NCBI RefSeq assembly: GCF_003130795.1
Contig: NZ_CP029353.1
Location: forward strand, 1,565,501-1,629,500
Source: Azospirillum thermophilum
GTDB lineage: Bacteria; Pseudomonadota; Alphaproteobacteria; Azospirillales; Azospirillaceae
Direction: 5' to 3'
DNA length: 64,000 nucleotides
The stretch's first letter is position 1. Each line of letters opens with the position of its first letter. Made by a program: the position numbers and the translations under genes. The notes under the pieces are model-generated. The model did not search any database. It was not told the origin of the DNA and saw nothing but the letters and a program-made list of their open reading frames with translations. This document shows, in pieces, positions 25,608 to 34,393 of the stretch.

Positions 25608-26597
25608 TCAGGCCTTTCCGATCAACGTAACGCGCGTCAAAGGACGCAAGGACGCCAATGATTCCAGGATCATAGGCCCGGTGATCCCGGCAACCAATGC
25701 GACCAGGAACACCACCAGATCCCCCGCGCCCATCCGATGCAGGACCATCCGCGCCCCGGCAGTGAACAGGGCGTGGTGGAGGTAGATCGGGTAGGACGAC
25801 CTGCCGATCAGGCGGAAGATCCGGCTGTGCGGCATCGCATGCAGCAGCGTCACCGCACCGCCCATGCCGCACAGCAGGGCCACCCCGCTGTTCCAGCCGA
25901 AGCTGTAGTCGAGGAAGCCGAGCAGCGACGCCTGATGCACCGCGACCCCCGCCGCCAGCGCGACGCCCGCCGCCCAGACCCGCGCCGCCCGCGGGACCTG
26001 CGCGCCGAACCGCGTCACCGCCAGCCCCAGGAGGAAGTGCGGCAGCAGCGTGACGGCGATGTCGACCGAGAAGAGGTTCGAGTCGGTCCAAAAGGTCAGG
26101 CAGCCGGCGACCGACGCCACGAACGCGATGATGAAGCGCTCCGGCCGGTCGAGCAGGCCGGCGACCTCCAGCGCGGCGACCATCGCGAAGATCAGCAGCA
26201 GCGCCTGCAGGTACCAGAAATGGGCATAGGGGAAGAGGTAGATCCGCCACATCTGCGCCGGCGCGAACGTTCCGTGGGCGCCCGGCGCATGGGTCTGCAG
26301 CAGATAGAAAAGAGTGGAGATGATCAGGAAGGGGACCCCCAGCCGGCGCAGCTTCTTCAGGGAGAACTCCGCAAGTTCGGCCCGCCGCACCGGCCGGTAG
26401 GCGTAGACCAGGCCCGACAGGAAGGTGAAGACCGGCATGCGAATCAGGTCGAAGCTGCTGGTCGCGTAACGATAGATCGAATCGTCACCCACCTGCATCC
26501 CGGCGCCCGGGATCCCGACGACATGGTAGGCGACCAGCAGCAGACAGGCCAATCCGCGTAATTCGACAACACGATAGGGCTTCTCGGGGCTCTGCAT
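25608..26597 (-). CDS. Membrane acyltransferase, OafA/YrhL (acyltransferase 3) family (329 aa)
   Basis: About ten hydrophobic segments follow the short cytoplasmic start YRVVELRGLACLLLVAYHVVG, the typical R-G-x-A-x-x-x-V-x-x-H opening of acyltransferase-3 proteins with the catalytic-type His. RMPVFTFLSGLVYAY and FWYLQALLLIF are further family landmarks. These enzymes O-acetylate or succinylate exported polysaccharides, O-antigen or other envelope glycans; the acceptor is unknown. ATG 26597 lies behind a GGGGGGAG stretch; upstream in-frame ATGs would add an unstructured leader. It appears to be a single gene, divergent from rpsF. Confidence 0.82.
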   Translation of the reverse strand: MQSPEKPYRVVELRGLACLLLVAYHVVGIPGAGMQVGDDSIYRYATSSFDLIRMPVFTFLSGLVYAYRPVRRAELAEFSLKKLRRLGVPFLIISTLFYLLQTHAPGAHGTFAPAQMWRIYLFPYAHFWYLQALLLIFAMVAALEVAGLLDRPERFIIAFVASVAGCLTFWTDSNLFSVDIAVTLLPHFLLGLAVTRFGAQVPRAARVWAAGVALAAGVAVHQASLLGFLDYSFGWNSGVALLCGMGGAVTLLHAMPHSRIFRLIGRSSYPIYLHHALFTAGARMVLHRMGAGDLVVFLVALVAGITGPMILESLASLRPLTRVTLIGKA

Positions 26598-26988
26598 AAC
26601 TCCCCCCATTCCGGGACCGGGATCGGGGCGGCGCGTCGAGGCCGGCCGCCCAATGGCTGAACCCAAGCTAGAATCAAGTTCGGAAATCGAAGAAAATGCA
26701 TTGGAACTCATGCCATGGAGTTCCCGGCCCCGCCCGTTGGCGTTCGCGATTTCGCGTCGGAGACGCAGGCTTGACGGGAGTGGTGCCAATTCCAGGCGAC
26801 CCCGGCTTTCGGGGCAGGCGGGACTTGCCGGACAAGAAGATAAGGCTTGCCCGGAGGGTTGTTCTGTGTATAGTCCGCCGCTTCGAGCTCCTTGCCGGCG
26901 GCATGCCGTCGGCTAGGCCCGGGCGGCTGACCTCATCCAGGGCGGATGCGGGAGCAGCGCCGGACCATGAACAGCCATGGGGAGTAAA
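26598..26988. other. Divergent intergenic region acyltransferase/rpsF
   Basis: No gene is supported. An AT-richer patch at 26660-26710 probably carries the acyltransferase promoter. The rpsF promoter candidate is annotated separately. No S6:S18 leader structure could be recognised by eye. Confidence 0.4.
26847..26874 (+). promoter_or_regulatory. Candidate promoter of the rpsF operon
   Basis: TTGCCC (26847-26852) and TATAGT (26869-26874) are separated by 16 bases, about 115 bases before the rpsF start. The -10 hexamer is close to consensus and stands out in GC-rich surroundings. Confidence 0.5.
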
Positions 26989-27429
26989 ATGGCGCTCTAC
27001 GAGTGCGTGCTGATCGCACGCCAGGACATCTCGGCCGCGCAGGCCGAGCAGCTCGGCGAACAGTTCGCCCAGATCATCCGCGACAACGGCGGCTCGGTCA
27101 CCAAGACCGAGTACTGGGGCCTGAAGACGCTGGCCTACAAGATCAAGAAGAACCGCAAGGGTCACTACACCCTGTTCAATCTCGACGCGCCGGCCGCCGC
27201 CGTCGCCGAGATGGAGCGGAACATGAGCATCAACGAGGACGTCCTGCGCTTCATGACGGTCCGCGTCGATGCGCTCGATGCCAACCCGTCGGCGATGATG
27301 CAGAGCCGGGGCGAGCGTGGTGACCGCGGCGATCGCGGCGACCGCGGCCCGCGCCGCTTCGACGACCGTGGCCCGCGCCCGCCGCGCCGCCAGGAAGTTG
27401 CCGCCGCTGCCGAAGGGGAGACCGCATAA
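26989..27429 (+). CDS. rpsF: 30S ribosomal protein S6 (146 aa)
   Basis: S6 binds with S18 to the central domain of 16S rRNA. The core is [43 protein letters not shown] and [20 protein letters not shown] (about 1-100). It is followed by a 40-residue tail made of [25 protein letters not shown] Arg/Gly/Asp repeats that is longer than in E. coli (135 aa after modification) and probably disordered. The GGGGAGTAAA Shine-Dalgarno precedes ATG 26989. The stop codon abuts the rpsR start (TAA-ATG), so the two are coupled. Confidence 0.96.
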   Translation: MALYECVLIARQDISAAQAEQLGEQFAQIIRDNGGSVTKTEYWGLKTLAYKIKKNRKGHYTLFNLDAPAAAVAEMERNMSINEDVLRFMTVRVDALDANPSAMMQSRGERGDRGDRGDRGPRRFDDRGPRPPRRQEVAAAAEGETA

Positions 27430-27702
27430 ATGAGCGACAAGCAGACCACGGCCGCTCCGGCCCGCACCGGGGGTGGCCCGCGCCGCCCGTTCTTCCGCCG
27501 CCGCAAGACCTGCCCGTTCTCGGGCGCCAATGCTCCGGCGATCGACTACAAGGACGTCAAGCTCCTGTCCCGCTTCATCTCGGAGCGCGGCAAGATCGTC
27601 CCGAGCCGCATCACCGCGGTCTCGACGAAGAAGCAGCGGGAGCTCGCCCGCGCCATCAAGCGCGCCCGTTTCCTCGCCCTGCTCCCCTACGTGGTGAAGT
27701 AA
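27430..27702 (+). CDS. rpsR: 30S ribosomal protein S18 (90 aa)
   Basis: S18 forms a heterodimer with S6 on the platform of the small subunit. [13 protein letters not shown] near the start, then [50 protein letters not shown], is a complete S18 signature. An N-terminal stretch of about 20 Thr/Ala/Gly/Pro residues precedes the conserved part. It is read directly after rpsF with no gap and before the DUF2232 gene (37 bases). Confidence 0.97.
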   Translation: MSDKQTTAAPARTGGGPRRPFFRRRKTCPFSGANAPAIDYKDVKLLSRFISERGKIVPSRITAVSTKKQRELARAIKRARFLALLPYVVK

Positions 27703-27739
27703 GGCGTCGCAACGGACGACCGAAGGCAAAGGTGTCCCT

Positions 27740-28711
27740 ATGGCCGCCGCCCTGACCACCCTTCTGGCGCTTGCCGTGCTGGGCGGTCTGATCAGCGCGT
27801 TCTTCTACCTCGCCGTCCTGTTCGGCGGGTTCGGCGCGCTGATCCTGGGCTATCTGGCGCCGCTGCCGCTGTTCGCGGCCGGTCTGTGGGCGGGAGCCTC
27901 CGTGGCCCTGCTCGCCGGCTTGGCCGGTGCGGTGGCGGTGATGGTCGTCAGTTCGGGCAGCGTGCTCGTGCCGCTGACCTATCTGGTGACCGCGGCGGCC
28001 CCGGCCGTCCTGGTGTGCAGGCAGGTCCTGCTGGCCAGGGTGGTTCCCGGAGACGGCCCCGAGGGGGGACTTGAATGGTACCCGCCCGGACGGACCCTGA
28101 TGGGTCTGGTCGGGATGGGGGTCGCGGCCCTGCTCGCCGCGGCGGGTCTGACGCTCGACCAGCCCGGCGGGCTGGAGGGCGTGGTGCGCCGGATCCTGGC
28201 CCGCATCGCGGAGCCGGTCTTCAGCGCCCAGGGCCAGACGGCCCCGGATCCCGACGCGATGTGGATGGCGGCGGCCCTGCCGGGGCTGGTTGTCGTGTCG
28301 TGGTTGACCATGACGATCGTCAACGCGGCCCTGGCCCAGGGGGCGCTGATGCGGTTCGGCCGCAACCGGCGCCCGGCCATGAGGCTGGTCGACCTCGACC
28401 TGCCCTGGTGGCTCGCCCCGGCATTCCTGGGCGCGATCCTGGCTGCTTCGGTGTTGCCGGACCCGTTGGGTTTCCTGGCGCTGAATCTGGCGCTGATCCT
28501 GACGGTGCCCTTCGCCTTTGCCGGGCTTTCGGTGGTGCATGCGTTCGCCCGGCGGCGATCGGCCCGCGTGCCGATCCTCATCGGGTTCTATCTGTTCCTG
28601 TTTCTCTTCGGGTGGCCGATCCTGCTTTTGGTCGGCCTGGGCATGATCGAGCAATGGATCGGGCTGCGCCGCCGCCTTACCGCGGCGGGCCCCGGTCAGG
28701 AGGACGAGTGA
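27740..28711 (+). CDS. DUF2232 family multi-pass membrane protein (323 aa)
   Basis: About eight hydrophobic segments span the whole chain, starting [36 protein letters not shown], with few charged loops apart from [20 protein letters not shown] (about 212-231). Position between rpsR and rplI is the standard place of the DUF2232 (YybS-like) protein in alphaproteobacteria; its function is unknown, possibly small-molecule transport. Its stop overlaps the rplI start as TGATG, which couples it to ribosomal protein expression. No signal peptide is separable from the first helix. Confidence 0.85.
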   Translation: MAAALTTLLALAVLGGLISAFFYLAVLFGGFGALILGYLAPLPLFAAGLWAGASVALLAGLAGAVAVMVVSSGSVLVPLTYLVTAAAPAVLVCRQVLLARVVPGDGPEGGLEWYPPGRTLMGLVGMGVAALLAAAGLTLDQPGGLEGVVRRILARIAEPVFSAQGQTAPDPDAMWMAAALPGLVVVSWLTMTIVNAALAQGALMRFGRNRRPAMRLVDLDLPWWLAPAFLGAILAASVLPDPLGFLALNLALILTVPFAFAGLSVVHAFARRRSARVPILIGFYLFLFLFGWPILLLVGLGMIEQWIGLRRRLTAAGPGQEDE

Positions 28712-29271
28712 TGGAAGTTATTCTGCTGGAGCGGGTCGAGAAGCTCGGCCAGATGGGCCAGGTCGTGAAGGTGCGTCCCGGCTTCGCCCGCAACTATCTG
28801 CTGCCGCAGAAGAAGGCCATGCGCGCCACCAAGGCGAACCTGGCCGTCTTCGAGAAGCAGAAGGCCCACCTGGAGGCCGTGAACCTCGAGCGCCGCAAGG
28901 ACGCCGAGCACGTCGCCACCAAGATGGACGGCGTGTCGGTCGTGGTGATCCGTCAGGCCGGCGAGACCGGCGTGCTGTACGGTTCGGTCACCCCGCGCGA
29001 CGTCGCCGAGGCGCTGGCCGGTGCCGGCTTCACGGTCGACCGCAAGCAGGTCGTGATCGACCAGCCGATCAAGACGCTGGGCCTGTTCAAGCTGCGCGTC
29101 GTCCTGCACCCGGAGGTCAGCGTCACCGTGACGGTGAACGTCGCCCGGTCGCAGGAAGAAGCCGAGCTGCAGGCGCAGCGCGGCGGCATGGTCACCGCCG
29201 CCGACCTGGTCGAAGAGGACGAGCAGCCCGACTATGCCGAGGCTGCCGCGGAGAACGCCGAGGAGGCCTGA
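28711..29271 (+). CDS. rplI: 50S ribosomal protein L9 (186 aa)
   Basis: [36 protein letters not shown] is the diagnostic N-terminal rRNA-binding domain, joined by a long helix to the C-terminal domain (about 80-150). Compared with E. coli L9 (149 aa) there is an acidic tail of about 35 residues ([20 protein letters not shown]) frequent in alphaproteobacteria. GGAGGA precedes the ATG and the reading frame overlaps DUF2232 by one base. It is the last gene of the operon; a strong hairpin follows at 29322-29356. Confidence 0.96.
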   Translation: MEVILLERVEKLGQMGQVVKVRPGFARNYLLPQKKAMRATKANLAVFEKQKAHLEAVNLERRKDAEHVATKMDGVSVVVIRQAGETGVLYGSVTPRDVAEALAGAGFTVDRKQVVIDQPIKTLGLFKLRVVLHPEVSVTVTVNVARSQEEAELQAQRGGMVTAADLVEEDEQPDYAEAAAENAEEA

Positions 29272-29321
29272 TCGCCTTCCGGCCGGAGCCTTCGGGCCTC
29301 CGAACAGAACCGCTCGTCCGG

Positions 29322-29356
29322 AAGCCGCCCACCCCGCCCGGGGTCGGGCGGCTTTC
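29322..29356 (+). terminator. Intrinsic terminator of the rpsF-rpsR-rplI operon
   Basis: AAGCCGCCC (29322-29330) pairs with GGGCGGCTT (29346-29354), with inner ACCC/GGGT pairs, followed by TTT. It starts 51 bases after the rplI stop. Confidence 0.8.
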
Positions 29357-29367
29357 CGCATTTGCAG

Positions 29368-29401
29368 GGCTGTGTTGCGTAAAACACCTGAAAACACAGC
29401 C
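29368..29401. repeat. Inverted repeat GGCTGTGTT...AACACAGCC
   Basis: Perfect 9-bp arms flank a 16-base AT-rich spacer, between the ribosomal terminator and the cfa gene. It could be a second stem-loop or an operator. Confidence 0.5.
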
Positions 29402-29526
29402 ATCTATGCGGAACAGTAGATCATTTCCAGCTTGCATTGACCGAAAGCCGGGCCGTTTTGGCCGGATGAAATATTGCAGCCCGTCTTTCCCTGTCCACAC
29501 ACTCGTGGAACACGGAGGGTATCACG

Positions 29527-30774
29527 ATGCTGCTGACTCGACTGATCGCCCAGTTGATCGCCAAAGCCATCGGGGATGGGGCCCTTGACCTCGTCGATGC
29601 CGACGGGCACCGCCGGCGGATCGGCCGCGGGACGCCGTCCCTGACGCTTCGCTTCCACGACCACCGGGTGCCGCGCGACCTGCTCGTCAACCCGCGCCTG
29701 CATTTCGGCGAGGCCTACATGGACGGCCGCATCTCGGTGGAGGGCGGCACGATCTACGACATGCTCGACCTCGTCACCCGCGGCACGGAGGTGCATGGGG
29801 CGCTGGGCCGGGTGCTGGAGACGCTGTCGCCGGCGCTGCGGCTGGCGCAGCAGCACAATCCGCTCGACCGGTCGCGCAAGAACGTCTCGCACCATTACGA
29901 CCTGTCGCAGGCGTTCTACCGGCTCTTCCTCGATCGCGACATGCAGTATTCCTGCGCCTATTTCGCCCGGCCCGACATGACGCTGGACGAGGCGCAGGAG
30001 GCCAAGAAGCGGCACATCGCCGCGAAGCTGCTGCTGGCGCCGGGCATGCGGGTCCTGGACGTCGGGTGCGGCTGGGGCGGCATGGCGCTGTATCTCGCCC
30101 GCGAGGCCGGCGTGCGGGTCACCGGAATCACCCTGTCGGCCGAGCAGCTCGCGGTGGCGCGGGCGCGGGCCGAGGAGGCCGGCCTTGCCGACCGCGTCAC
30201 CTTCGAGCTGCGCGACTACCGCCAGATGACCGGCCGGTTCGACCGGATCGTGTCGGTCGGCATGTTCGAGCATGTCGGCGTGCCGCACTACGGCACCTAC
30301 TTCGCCAAGCTGCGCGACCTGCTGGCGCCCGACGGCGTGGCGCTGCTGCATTCCATCGGGCGGCTCGACGGGCCGGGGGCGACCAACCCCTGGATCCGCA
30401 AGTACATCTTCCCCGGCGGCTATTCCCCCGCCCTGTCGGAGGTGCTGCCCCAGGTCGAGAAATCCGGACTTCTGTCCACAGACATCGAGATCCTGCGCCT
30501 CCACTATGCCGAGACGCTGCGCCACTGGCGCAGCCGCTTCGTGGCGCACTGGGACGAGGCGAAGGCGATGTATGACGAGCGCTTCTGCCGCATGTGGGAG
30601 TTCTATCTGGCGGGCGCCGAGATGAGCTTCCGGTCGCAGGGCCACATGGTCTTCCAGCTCCAGTTGGCGCGCTCCATCGGCGCGGTGCCGATGGTCCGCG
30701 ACTACATGGTCCGCTGCGAGGAGGCGATGGCGCAGGAGAGGGAGCGGGAGCGGACGCTGCAACATCACGCCTGA
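29527..30774 (+). CDS. cfa: Cyclopropane-fatty-acyl-phospholipid synthase family (415 aa)
   Basis: CFA synthase methylenates cis double bonds of membrane phospholipids with SAM. An N-terminal lipid-binding domain (1-115) is followed by the conserved segment NVSHHYDLSQAFYRLFLD and MQYSCAYF (Cys143, the bicarbonate-site cysteine). The SAM motif VLDVGCGWGG is at 177-186, and VGMFEHVGVPHY lies further on. The CGGAGGGT Shine-Dalgarno is good. It is monocistronic, between the ribosomal operon and dnaB, and ends before a GC-rich stem at 30785-30820. The membrane-stress role is from family knowledge. Confidence 0.92.
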   Translation: MLLTRLIAQLIAKAIGDGALDLVDADGHRRRIGRGTPSLTLRFHDHRVPRDLLVNPRLHFGEAYMDGRISVEGGTIYDMLDLVTRGTEVHGALGRVLETLSPALRLAQQHNPLDRSRKNVSHHYDLSQAFYRLFLDRDMQYSCAYFARPDMTLDEAQEAKKRHIAAKLLLAPGMRVLDVGCGWGGMALYLAREAGVRVTGITLSAEQLAVARARAEEAGLADRVTFELRDYRQMTGRFDRIVSVGMFEHVGVPHYGTYFAKLRDLLAPDGVALLHSIGRLDGPGATNPWIRKYIFPGGYSPALSEVLPQVEKSGLLSTDIEILRLHYAETLRHWRSRFVAHWDEAKAMYDERFCRMWEFYLAGAEMSFRSQGHMVFQLQLARSIGAVPMVRDYMVRCEEAMAQERERERTLQHHA

Positions 30775-30784
30775 CTGTGGCATT

Positions 30785-30820
30785 CCGGCCGGCCGCCGAC
30801 TCGGGTCCACGGCCGGCCGG
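30785..30820. terminator. Stem-loop after cfa
   Basis: Perfect 11-bp arms CCGGCCGGCCG and CGGCCGGCCGG flank a 14-base loop directly after the cfa stop. There is no T-run, so termination is uncertain. Confidence 0.45.
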
Positions 30821-30850
30821 GCGACGGCGCATCAAGGCGTTCGTCCCGGT

Positions 30851-30892
30851 TATCCCCGTCATTGTCCCCAGGTGGATAACACTTATTCACAG
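30851..30892. promoter_or_regulatory. Cluster of three DnaA-box-like 9-mers upstream of dnaB
   Basis: TTATTCACA (30884-30892) fits the DnaA consensus TTWTNCACA exactly. GGTGGATAA (30872-30880) is one mismatch from the box in reverse. TTATCCCCG (30851-30859) shares the first five bases. They lie 66-107 bases before the dnaB start in a locally AT-rich stretch. Confidence 0.5.
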
Positions 30893-30957
30893 AAATTCGG
30901 CTGGGCCTGCACCGTTCGCACAGCTCGCCGGCGGCCGGCTTTGCTAGAGTGCCGGCC

Positions 30958-32481
30958 ATGGACGACAAGACCACCCAGCTCTTCGAGCCGCGCCTGCCGG
31001 ACGCCGGCTCCGCTCGCGTCGGCGCGGTGAAGCCCGTCGCCGAGTACCGCACCCCGCCCAGCAACGAAGAGGCGGAGCAGGCGCTGCTCGGCGCGATCCT
31101 GGTCAACAACAAGGCCTATGAGAAGGTCGGCGAGTTCCTGAAGCCGGAGCATTTCTACGATCCGGCGCACCAGCGCATCTTCCGCGCCATCGCGACGCTG
31201 ATCGACCGGGGGCAGATCGCCAACCCGGTGACGCTGAAGGCCTATTTCGACAACGACCCGGATCTGGCGCCCGACGGCGGCAGCGCCTACCTCGCCGAAC
31301 TGGCGGCCAACGTCGTCACGGTGGTCAACGCCGCCGATTACGGCCGGACCATCCACGACCTGTTCCTGCGCCGGCAGCTGATCGAGGTCGGCACCGACAT
31401 GGTGAACGAGGCATACCGCCACGACCTGGAGAGCACGGCGCTCGACCAGATCGGCGAGGCGGAGAAGCAGCTGTTCGACCTCGCCTCCACCGGCGACGTG
31501 CAGGGCGGCTTCGTCGCGTTCGGCGAGTCGGTCAAGCACGCCATCGCCACGGCGGAGGTGGCGTTCCGCCGGTCGAGCCATGTCACCGGCGTCACCACCG
31601 GCCTGATCGACATCGACCGCAAGCTGGGCGGCCTGCACCCGTCGGACCTGGTCATCCTGGCCGGCCGTCCCTCGATGGGCAAGACGGCGCTGGCGACCAA
31701 CATCGCCTTCAACGCCGCCAAGGCCTATATGCGGTCCAGCGGGACGGAGGGCGGCGTGGTCGGCTTCTTCTCGCTGGAAATGTCGGCCGAGCAGCTCGCC
31801 ACCCGTATCCTGGCGGACGAGGTGCAGGTGCCCGGCGACAAGATCCGCCGCGGCGAGATCCGCGACACCGACTTCCCCAAGTTCGTCCAGGCCAGCCAGG
31901 ACCTCGCCCGCTGCCCCTTCTACGTGGACGACACCCCTGCCCTGTCGGTCGCCGCCGTGCGGACCCGCTGCCGCCGGCTGAAGCGGACCCACGGGCTGAG
32001 CATGGTGGTGGTCGACTACCTGCAGCTCCTGCGCGGCTCGTCCTCGCGCGGCAGCGAGAACCGGGTGCAGGAGATCTCGGAGATCACGCGCGGCCTGAAG
32101 GCGATCGCCAAGGAGCTGGACGTGCCGGTGGTGGCGCTGTCGCAGCTCAGCCGCGCCGTCGAGCTGCGCGAGGACAAACGGCCACAGCTCGCCGACCTGC
32201 GCGAATCGGGCTCGATCGAGCAGGACGCCGACGTCGTGATGTTCGTTTTCCGCGAACAGTACTATCTTGAGCGCGCCGAGCCTTCGCGCCGGCCCGAGGA
32301 GAGCGACGACAAGTTCAACGACCGCTATCAGCGCTGGCAGCAGCGCCTGGGCGAGGTGCACAACACCGCCGAGGTGATCATCGCCAAGCAGCGCCACGGT
32401 CCGATCGGCACCGTCCGTCTCTACTTCGACGGCCAGTTCACCAAGTTCGGCGACCTCGACCGACGCCATGACGATGACTGA
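30958..32481 (+). CDS. dnaB: Replicative DNA helicase DnaB (507 aa)
   Basis: This hexameric 5'-3' helicase unwinds DNA at the replication fork. A Pro/Ala-rich leader (1-30) precedes the primase-interacting N-terminal domain (SNEEAEQALLGAIL onward). The RecA-like domain has Walker A GRPSMGKTAL (236-245), MVVVDYLQLL and the DnaB motif LRESGSIEQDADVVMFVFR near the C-terminus. No intein is present. ATG 30958 was chosen; a GTG three codons earlier (30949) is also in frame. The last 14 bases overlap the alr start, so both are coupled. Confidence 0.95.
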   Translation: MDDKTTQLFEPRLPDAGSARVGAVKPVAEYRTPPSNEEAEQALLGAILVNNKAYEKVGEFLKPEHFYDPAHQRIFRAIATLIDRGQIANPVTLKAYFDNDPDLAPDGGSAYLAELAANVVTVVNAADYGRTIHDLFLRRQLIEVGTDMVNEAYRHDLESTALDQIGEAEKQLFDLASTGDVQGGFVAFGESVKHAIATAEVAFRRSSHVTGVTTGLIDIDRKLGGLHPSDLVILAGRPSMGKTALATNIAFNAAKAYMRSSGTEGGVVGFFSLEMSAEQLATRILADEVQVPGDKIRRGEIRDTDFPKFVQASQDLARCPFYVDDTPALSVAAVRTRCRRLKRTHGLSMVVVDYLQLLRGSSSRGSENRVQEISEITRGLKAIAKELDVPVVALSQLSRAVELREDKRPQLADLRESGSIEQDADVVMFVFREQYYLERAEPSRRPEESDDKFNDRYQRWQQRLGEVHNTAEVIIAKQRHGPIGTVRLYFDGQFTKFGDLDRRHDDD

Positions 32482-33589
32482 CGATTTGCGGCGCGCCAGC
32501 GCCATCCTGACGATCGACCTCGGCGCCCTGGTGGACAACTGGCGCCGGCTCCGCGACCGTGTCGCCCCGGCGGAATGCGCCGCGGTGGTGAAGGCCGACG
32601 CCTACGGGCTCGGCGTCTCCCGAGTCGTCCCGGCGCTCGCCGCCGCGGGCTGCCGCAGCTTCGTTGTGGCGCAGTTCGAGGAGGCGCTGAAGGTCCGGGC
32701 GCTGGCACCGGAGGCCCGCATCCTCTGCCTCGGCGGACTGCCGCCGGGCGCCGAAGGCGACATGGTGGAGCAGCGCATCCTGCCGGTGCTGAACCATCTG
32801 GGGGAGGTCGCGGCGTGGCGCTCCCATGCCGCCAGGCGCGGCAAGGCGCTGGCGGCGGTCATCCACATCGACACCGGCATGAACCGGCTCGGCCTCGGCC
32901 CCGACGAGCTGGACGCGCTGGTGAACATGCCGGAATGGCTGAACGGCATCGACGTCCGCTACTGGATGACCCATCTGGCCTGCGCCGACGAGTTCGACTC
33001 GCCGATGAACCGCCAGCAGCTCGACCGCTTCAAGGCGGCGCTGGCGCGGCTGCCGAAGGCCAAGGCGAGCTTCACCAACTCCTCCGGCATCTTCCATGGC
33101 CCGGACTTCCATTTCGACCTCGCCCGGCCGGGCTGCGCCCTCTATGGGGTGAACCCGACGCCCCATCTGGACAACCCGATGCGCGACGTGGTGCGGCTCG
33201 ACGTCCGGGTGCTTCAGGTGCGCAACGTTGACAGCCCTATGACCGTTGGATACGGTGCCACCCACCGCGTCGAGCGGAAGGGGAAAGTTGCAACCATCGC
33301 AGTGGGTTATGCCGACGGATACCTGCGGTCGCTGGGCGGTCGCGGCCATATGTTCGTCAACGGCAGGCCGGCGGCGGTGGTTGGGCGCGTGTCCATGGAC
33401 CTGCTGACGGTGGACGTCACCGACCTGCCCGAGGAGGCCGTGCAGCCCGGCGGACTGGTCGAGCTGATCGGCCCCAACCGCCCGGTCGACACCGTGGCGG
33501 CCGAAGGCGGCACCATCGGATACGAGATCCTCACGTCGCTCGGGCCGCGCTACCACAGGGTCTATCTCGACCCGCCGGCAATGACCTAA
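32468..33589 (+). CDS. alr: Alanine racemase (373 aa)
   Basis: This PLP enzyme makes D-alanine for peptidoglycan. The PLP lysine is Lys42 in AVVKADAYGLG, the opposing catalytic tyrosine lies in VGYGATHRV, and HIDTGMNRLGL and HLACADE are conserved segments. It starts inside the dnaB coding region (14-base overlap); a second ATG at 32474 is equally possible. dnaB-alr linkage occurs in many bacteria. mlaE follows after 16 bases, forming a probable dnaB-alr-mlaE-mlaF unit with an envelope theme. Confidence 0.94.
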   Translation: MTMTDDLRRASAILTIDLGALVDNWRRLRDRVAPAECAAVVKADAYGLGVSRVVPALAAAGCRSFVVAQFEEALKVRALAPEARILCLGGLPPGAEGDMVEQRILPVLNHLGEVAAWRSHAARRGKALAAVIHIDTGMNRLGLGPDELDALVNMPEWLNGIDVRYWMTHLACADEFDSPMNRQQLDRFKAALARLPKAKASFTNSSGIFHGPDFHFDLARPGCALYGVNPTPHLDNPMRDVVRLDVRVLQVRNVDSPMTVGYGATHRVERKGKVATIAVGYADGYLRSLGGRGHMFVNGRPAAVVGRVSMDLLTVDVTDLPEEAVQPGGLVELIGPNRPVDTVAAEGGTIGYEILTSLGPRYHRVYLDPPAMT

Positions 33590-33605
33590 CTGTGCGGGCC
33601 GTCTG

Positions 33606-34382
33606 ATGGGTTTCCTCGCCGCCACCGGCCGGGCCTTCCTGGTTTTCCTCGAAGCGACCGGCCGCCTTGCGCTGTTCACCGCCTCCGCGCTGTCGCACTG
33701 CGTGCGGCCGCCCTTCTATCCGCGGCAGATCCTGCGGCAGATGATCGACATCGGCTTCTATTCGCTGCCGGTGGTCGGGCTGACCGCGCTGTTCACCGGC
33801 ATGGTGCTGGCGCTGCAGAGCTACAGCGGCTTCTCCCGCTTCCAGGCGGAAGGCGCCATCGCCACGGTGGTGGTGCTGTCGGTGACCCGCGAGCTGGGGC
33901 CGGTCATGGCCGGCCTGATGGTCGCCGGCCGCATCGGCGCCGCCATGGCGGCCGAGATCGGCACCATGCGGGTGACCGAGCAGATCGACGCGCTGTCCAC
34001 CCTGTCCACCAATCCGCAAAAATATCTGGTGGTGCCGCGGCTGATCGCCGGGCTGACCATGCTGCCGATCCTGGTGGTGGTGGCCGACATCATCGGCGTG
34101 TTCGGCGGCTTTCTGGTCGGCGTGTACCGGCTGGACTTCAACCCCAGCTCCTACATCAACCGCACCTGGGAGTTCCTGGAGACCATCGACGTGGTGTCCG
34201 GTCTGGTGAAGGCGGCGGTGTTCGGCTTCATCGTCTCGCTGATGGGCTGCTACCACGGCTACCACTCCAAGGGCGGCGCCCAGGGCGTCGGCATGGCGAC
34301 CACCAATGCGGTGGTGTCGGCCTCCATCCTGATCCTGGTGTGGAACTACCTCATCACCGGCCTCTTCTTCTCGACCAAGTGA
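33606..34382 (+). CDS. mlaE: MlaE-type ABC transporter permease (258 aa)
   Basis: This is the inner-membrane permease of the Mla phospholipid transport system (YrbE family). The signature region PRQILRQMIDIGFYSLPVVGLTALFTGMVLALQSY leads to five or six hydrophobic helices, and TRELGPVMAGLMVAGRIGAAMAAEIGTMRVTEQIDAL is the diagnostic family block. There is no N-terminal STAS domain. It lies directly upstream of mlaF (11 bases). The MCE subunit MlaD and periplasmic MlaC are not encoded next to it. Confidence 0.92.
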   Translation: MGFLAATGRAFLVFLEATGRLALFTASALSHCVRPPFYPRQILRQMIDIGFYSLPVVGLTALFTGMVLALQSYSGFSRFQAEGAIATVVVLSVTRELGPVMAGLMVAGRIGAAMAAEIGTMRVTEQIDALSTLSTNPQKYLVVPRLIAGLTMLPILVVVADIIGVFGGFLVGVYRLDFNPSSYINRTWEFLETIDVVSGLVKAAVFGFIVSLMGCYHGYHSKGGAQGVGMATTNAVVSASILILVWNYLITGLFFSTK

Positions 34383-34393
34383 GCGCAGTCGCC

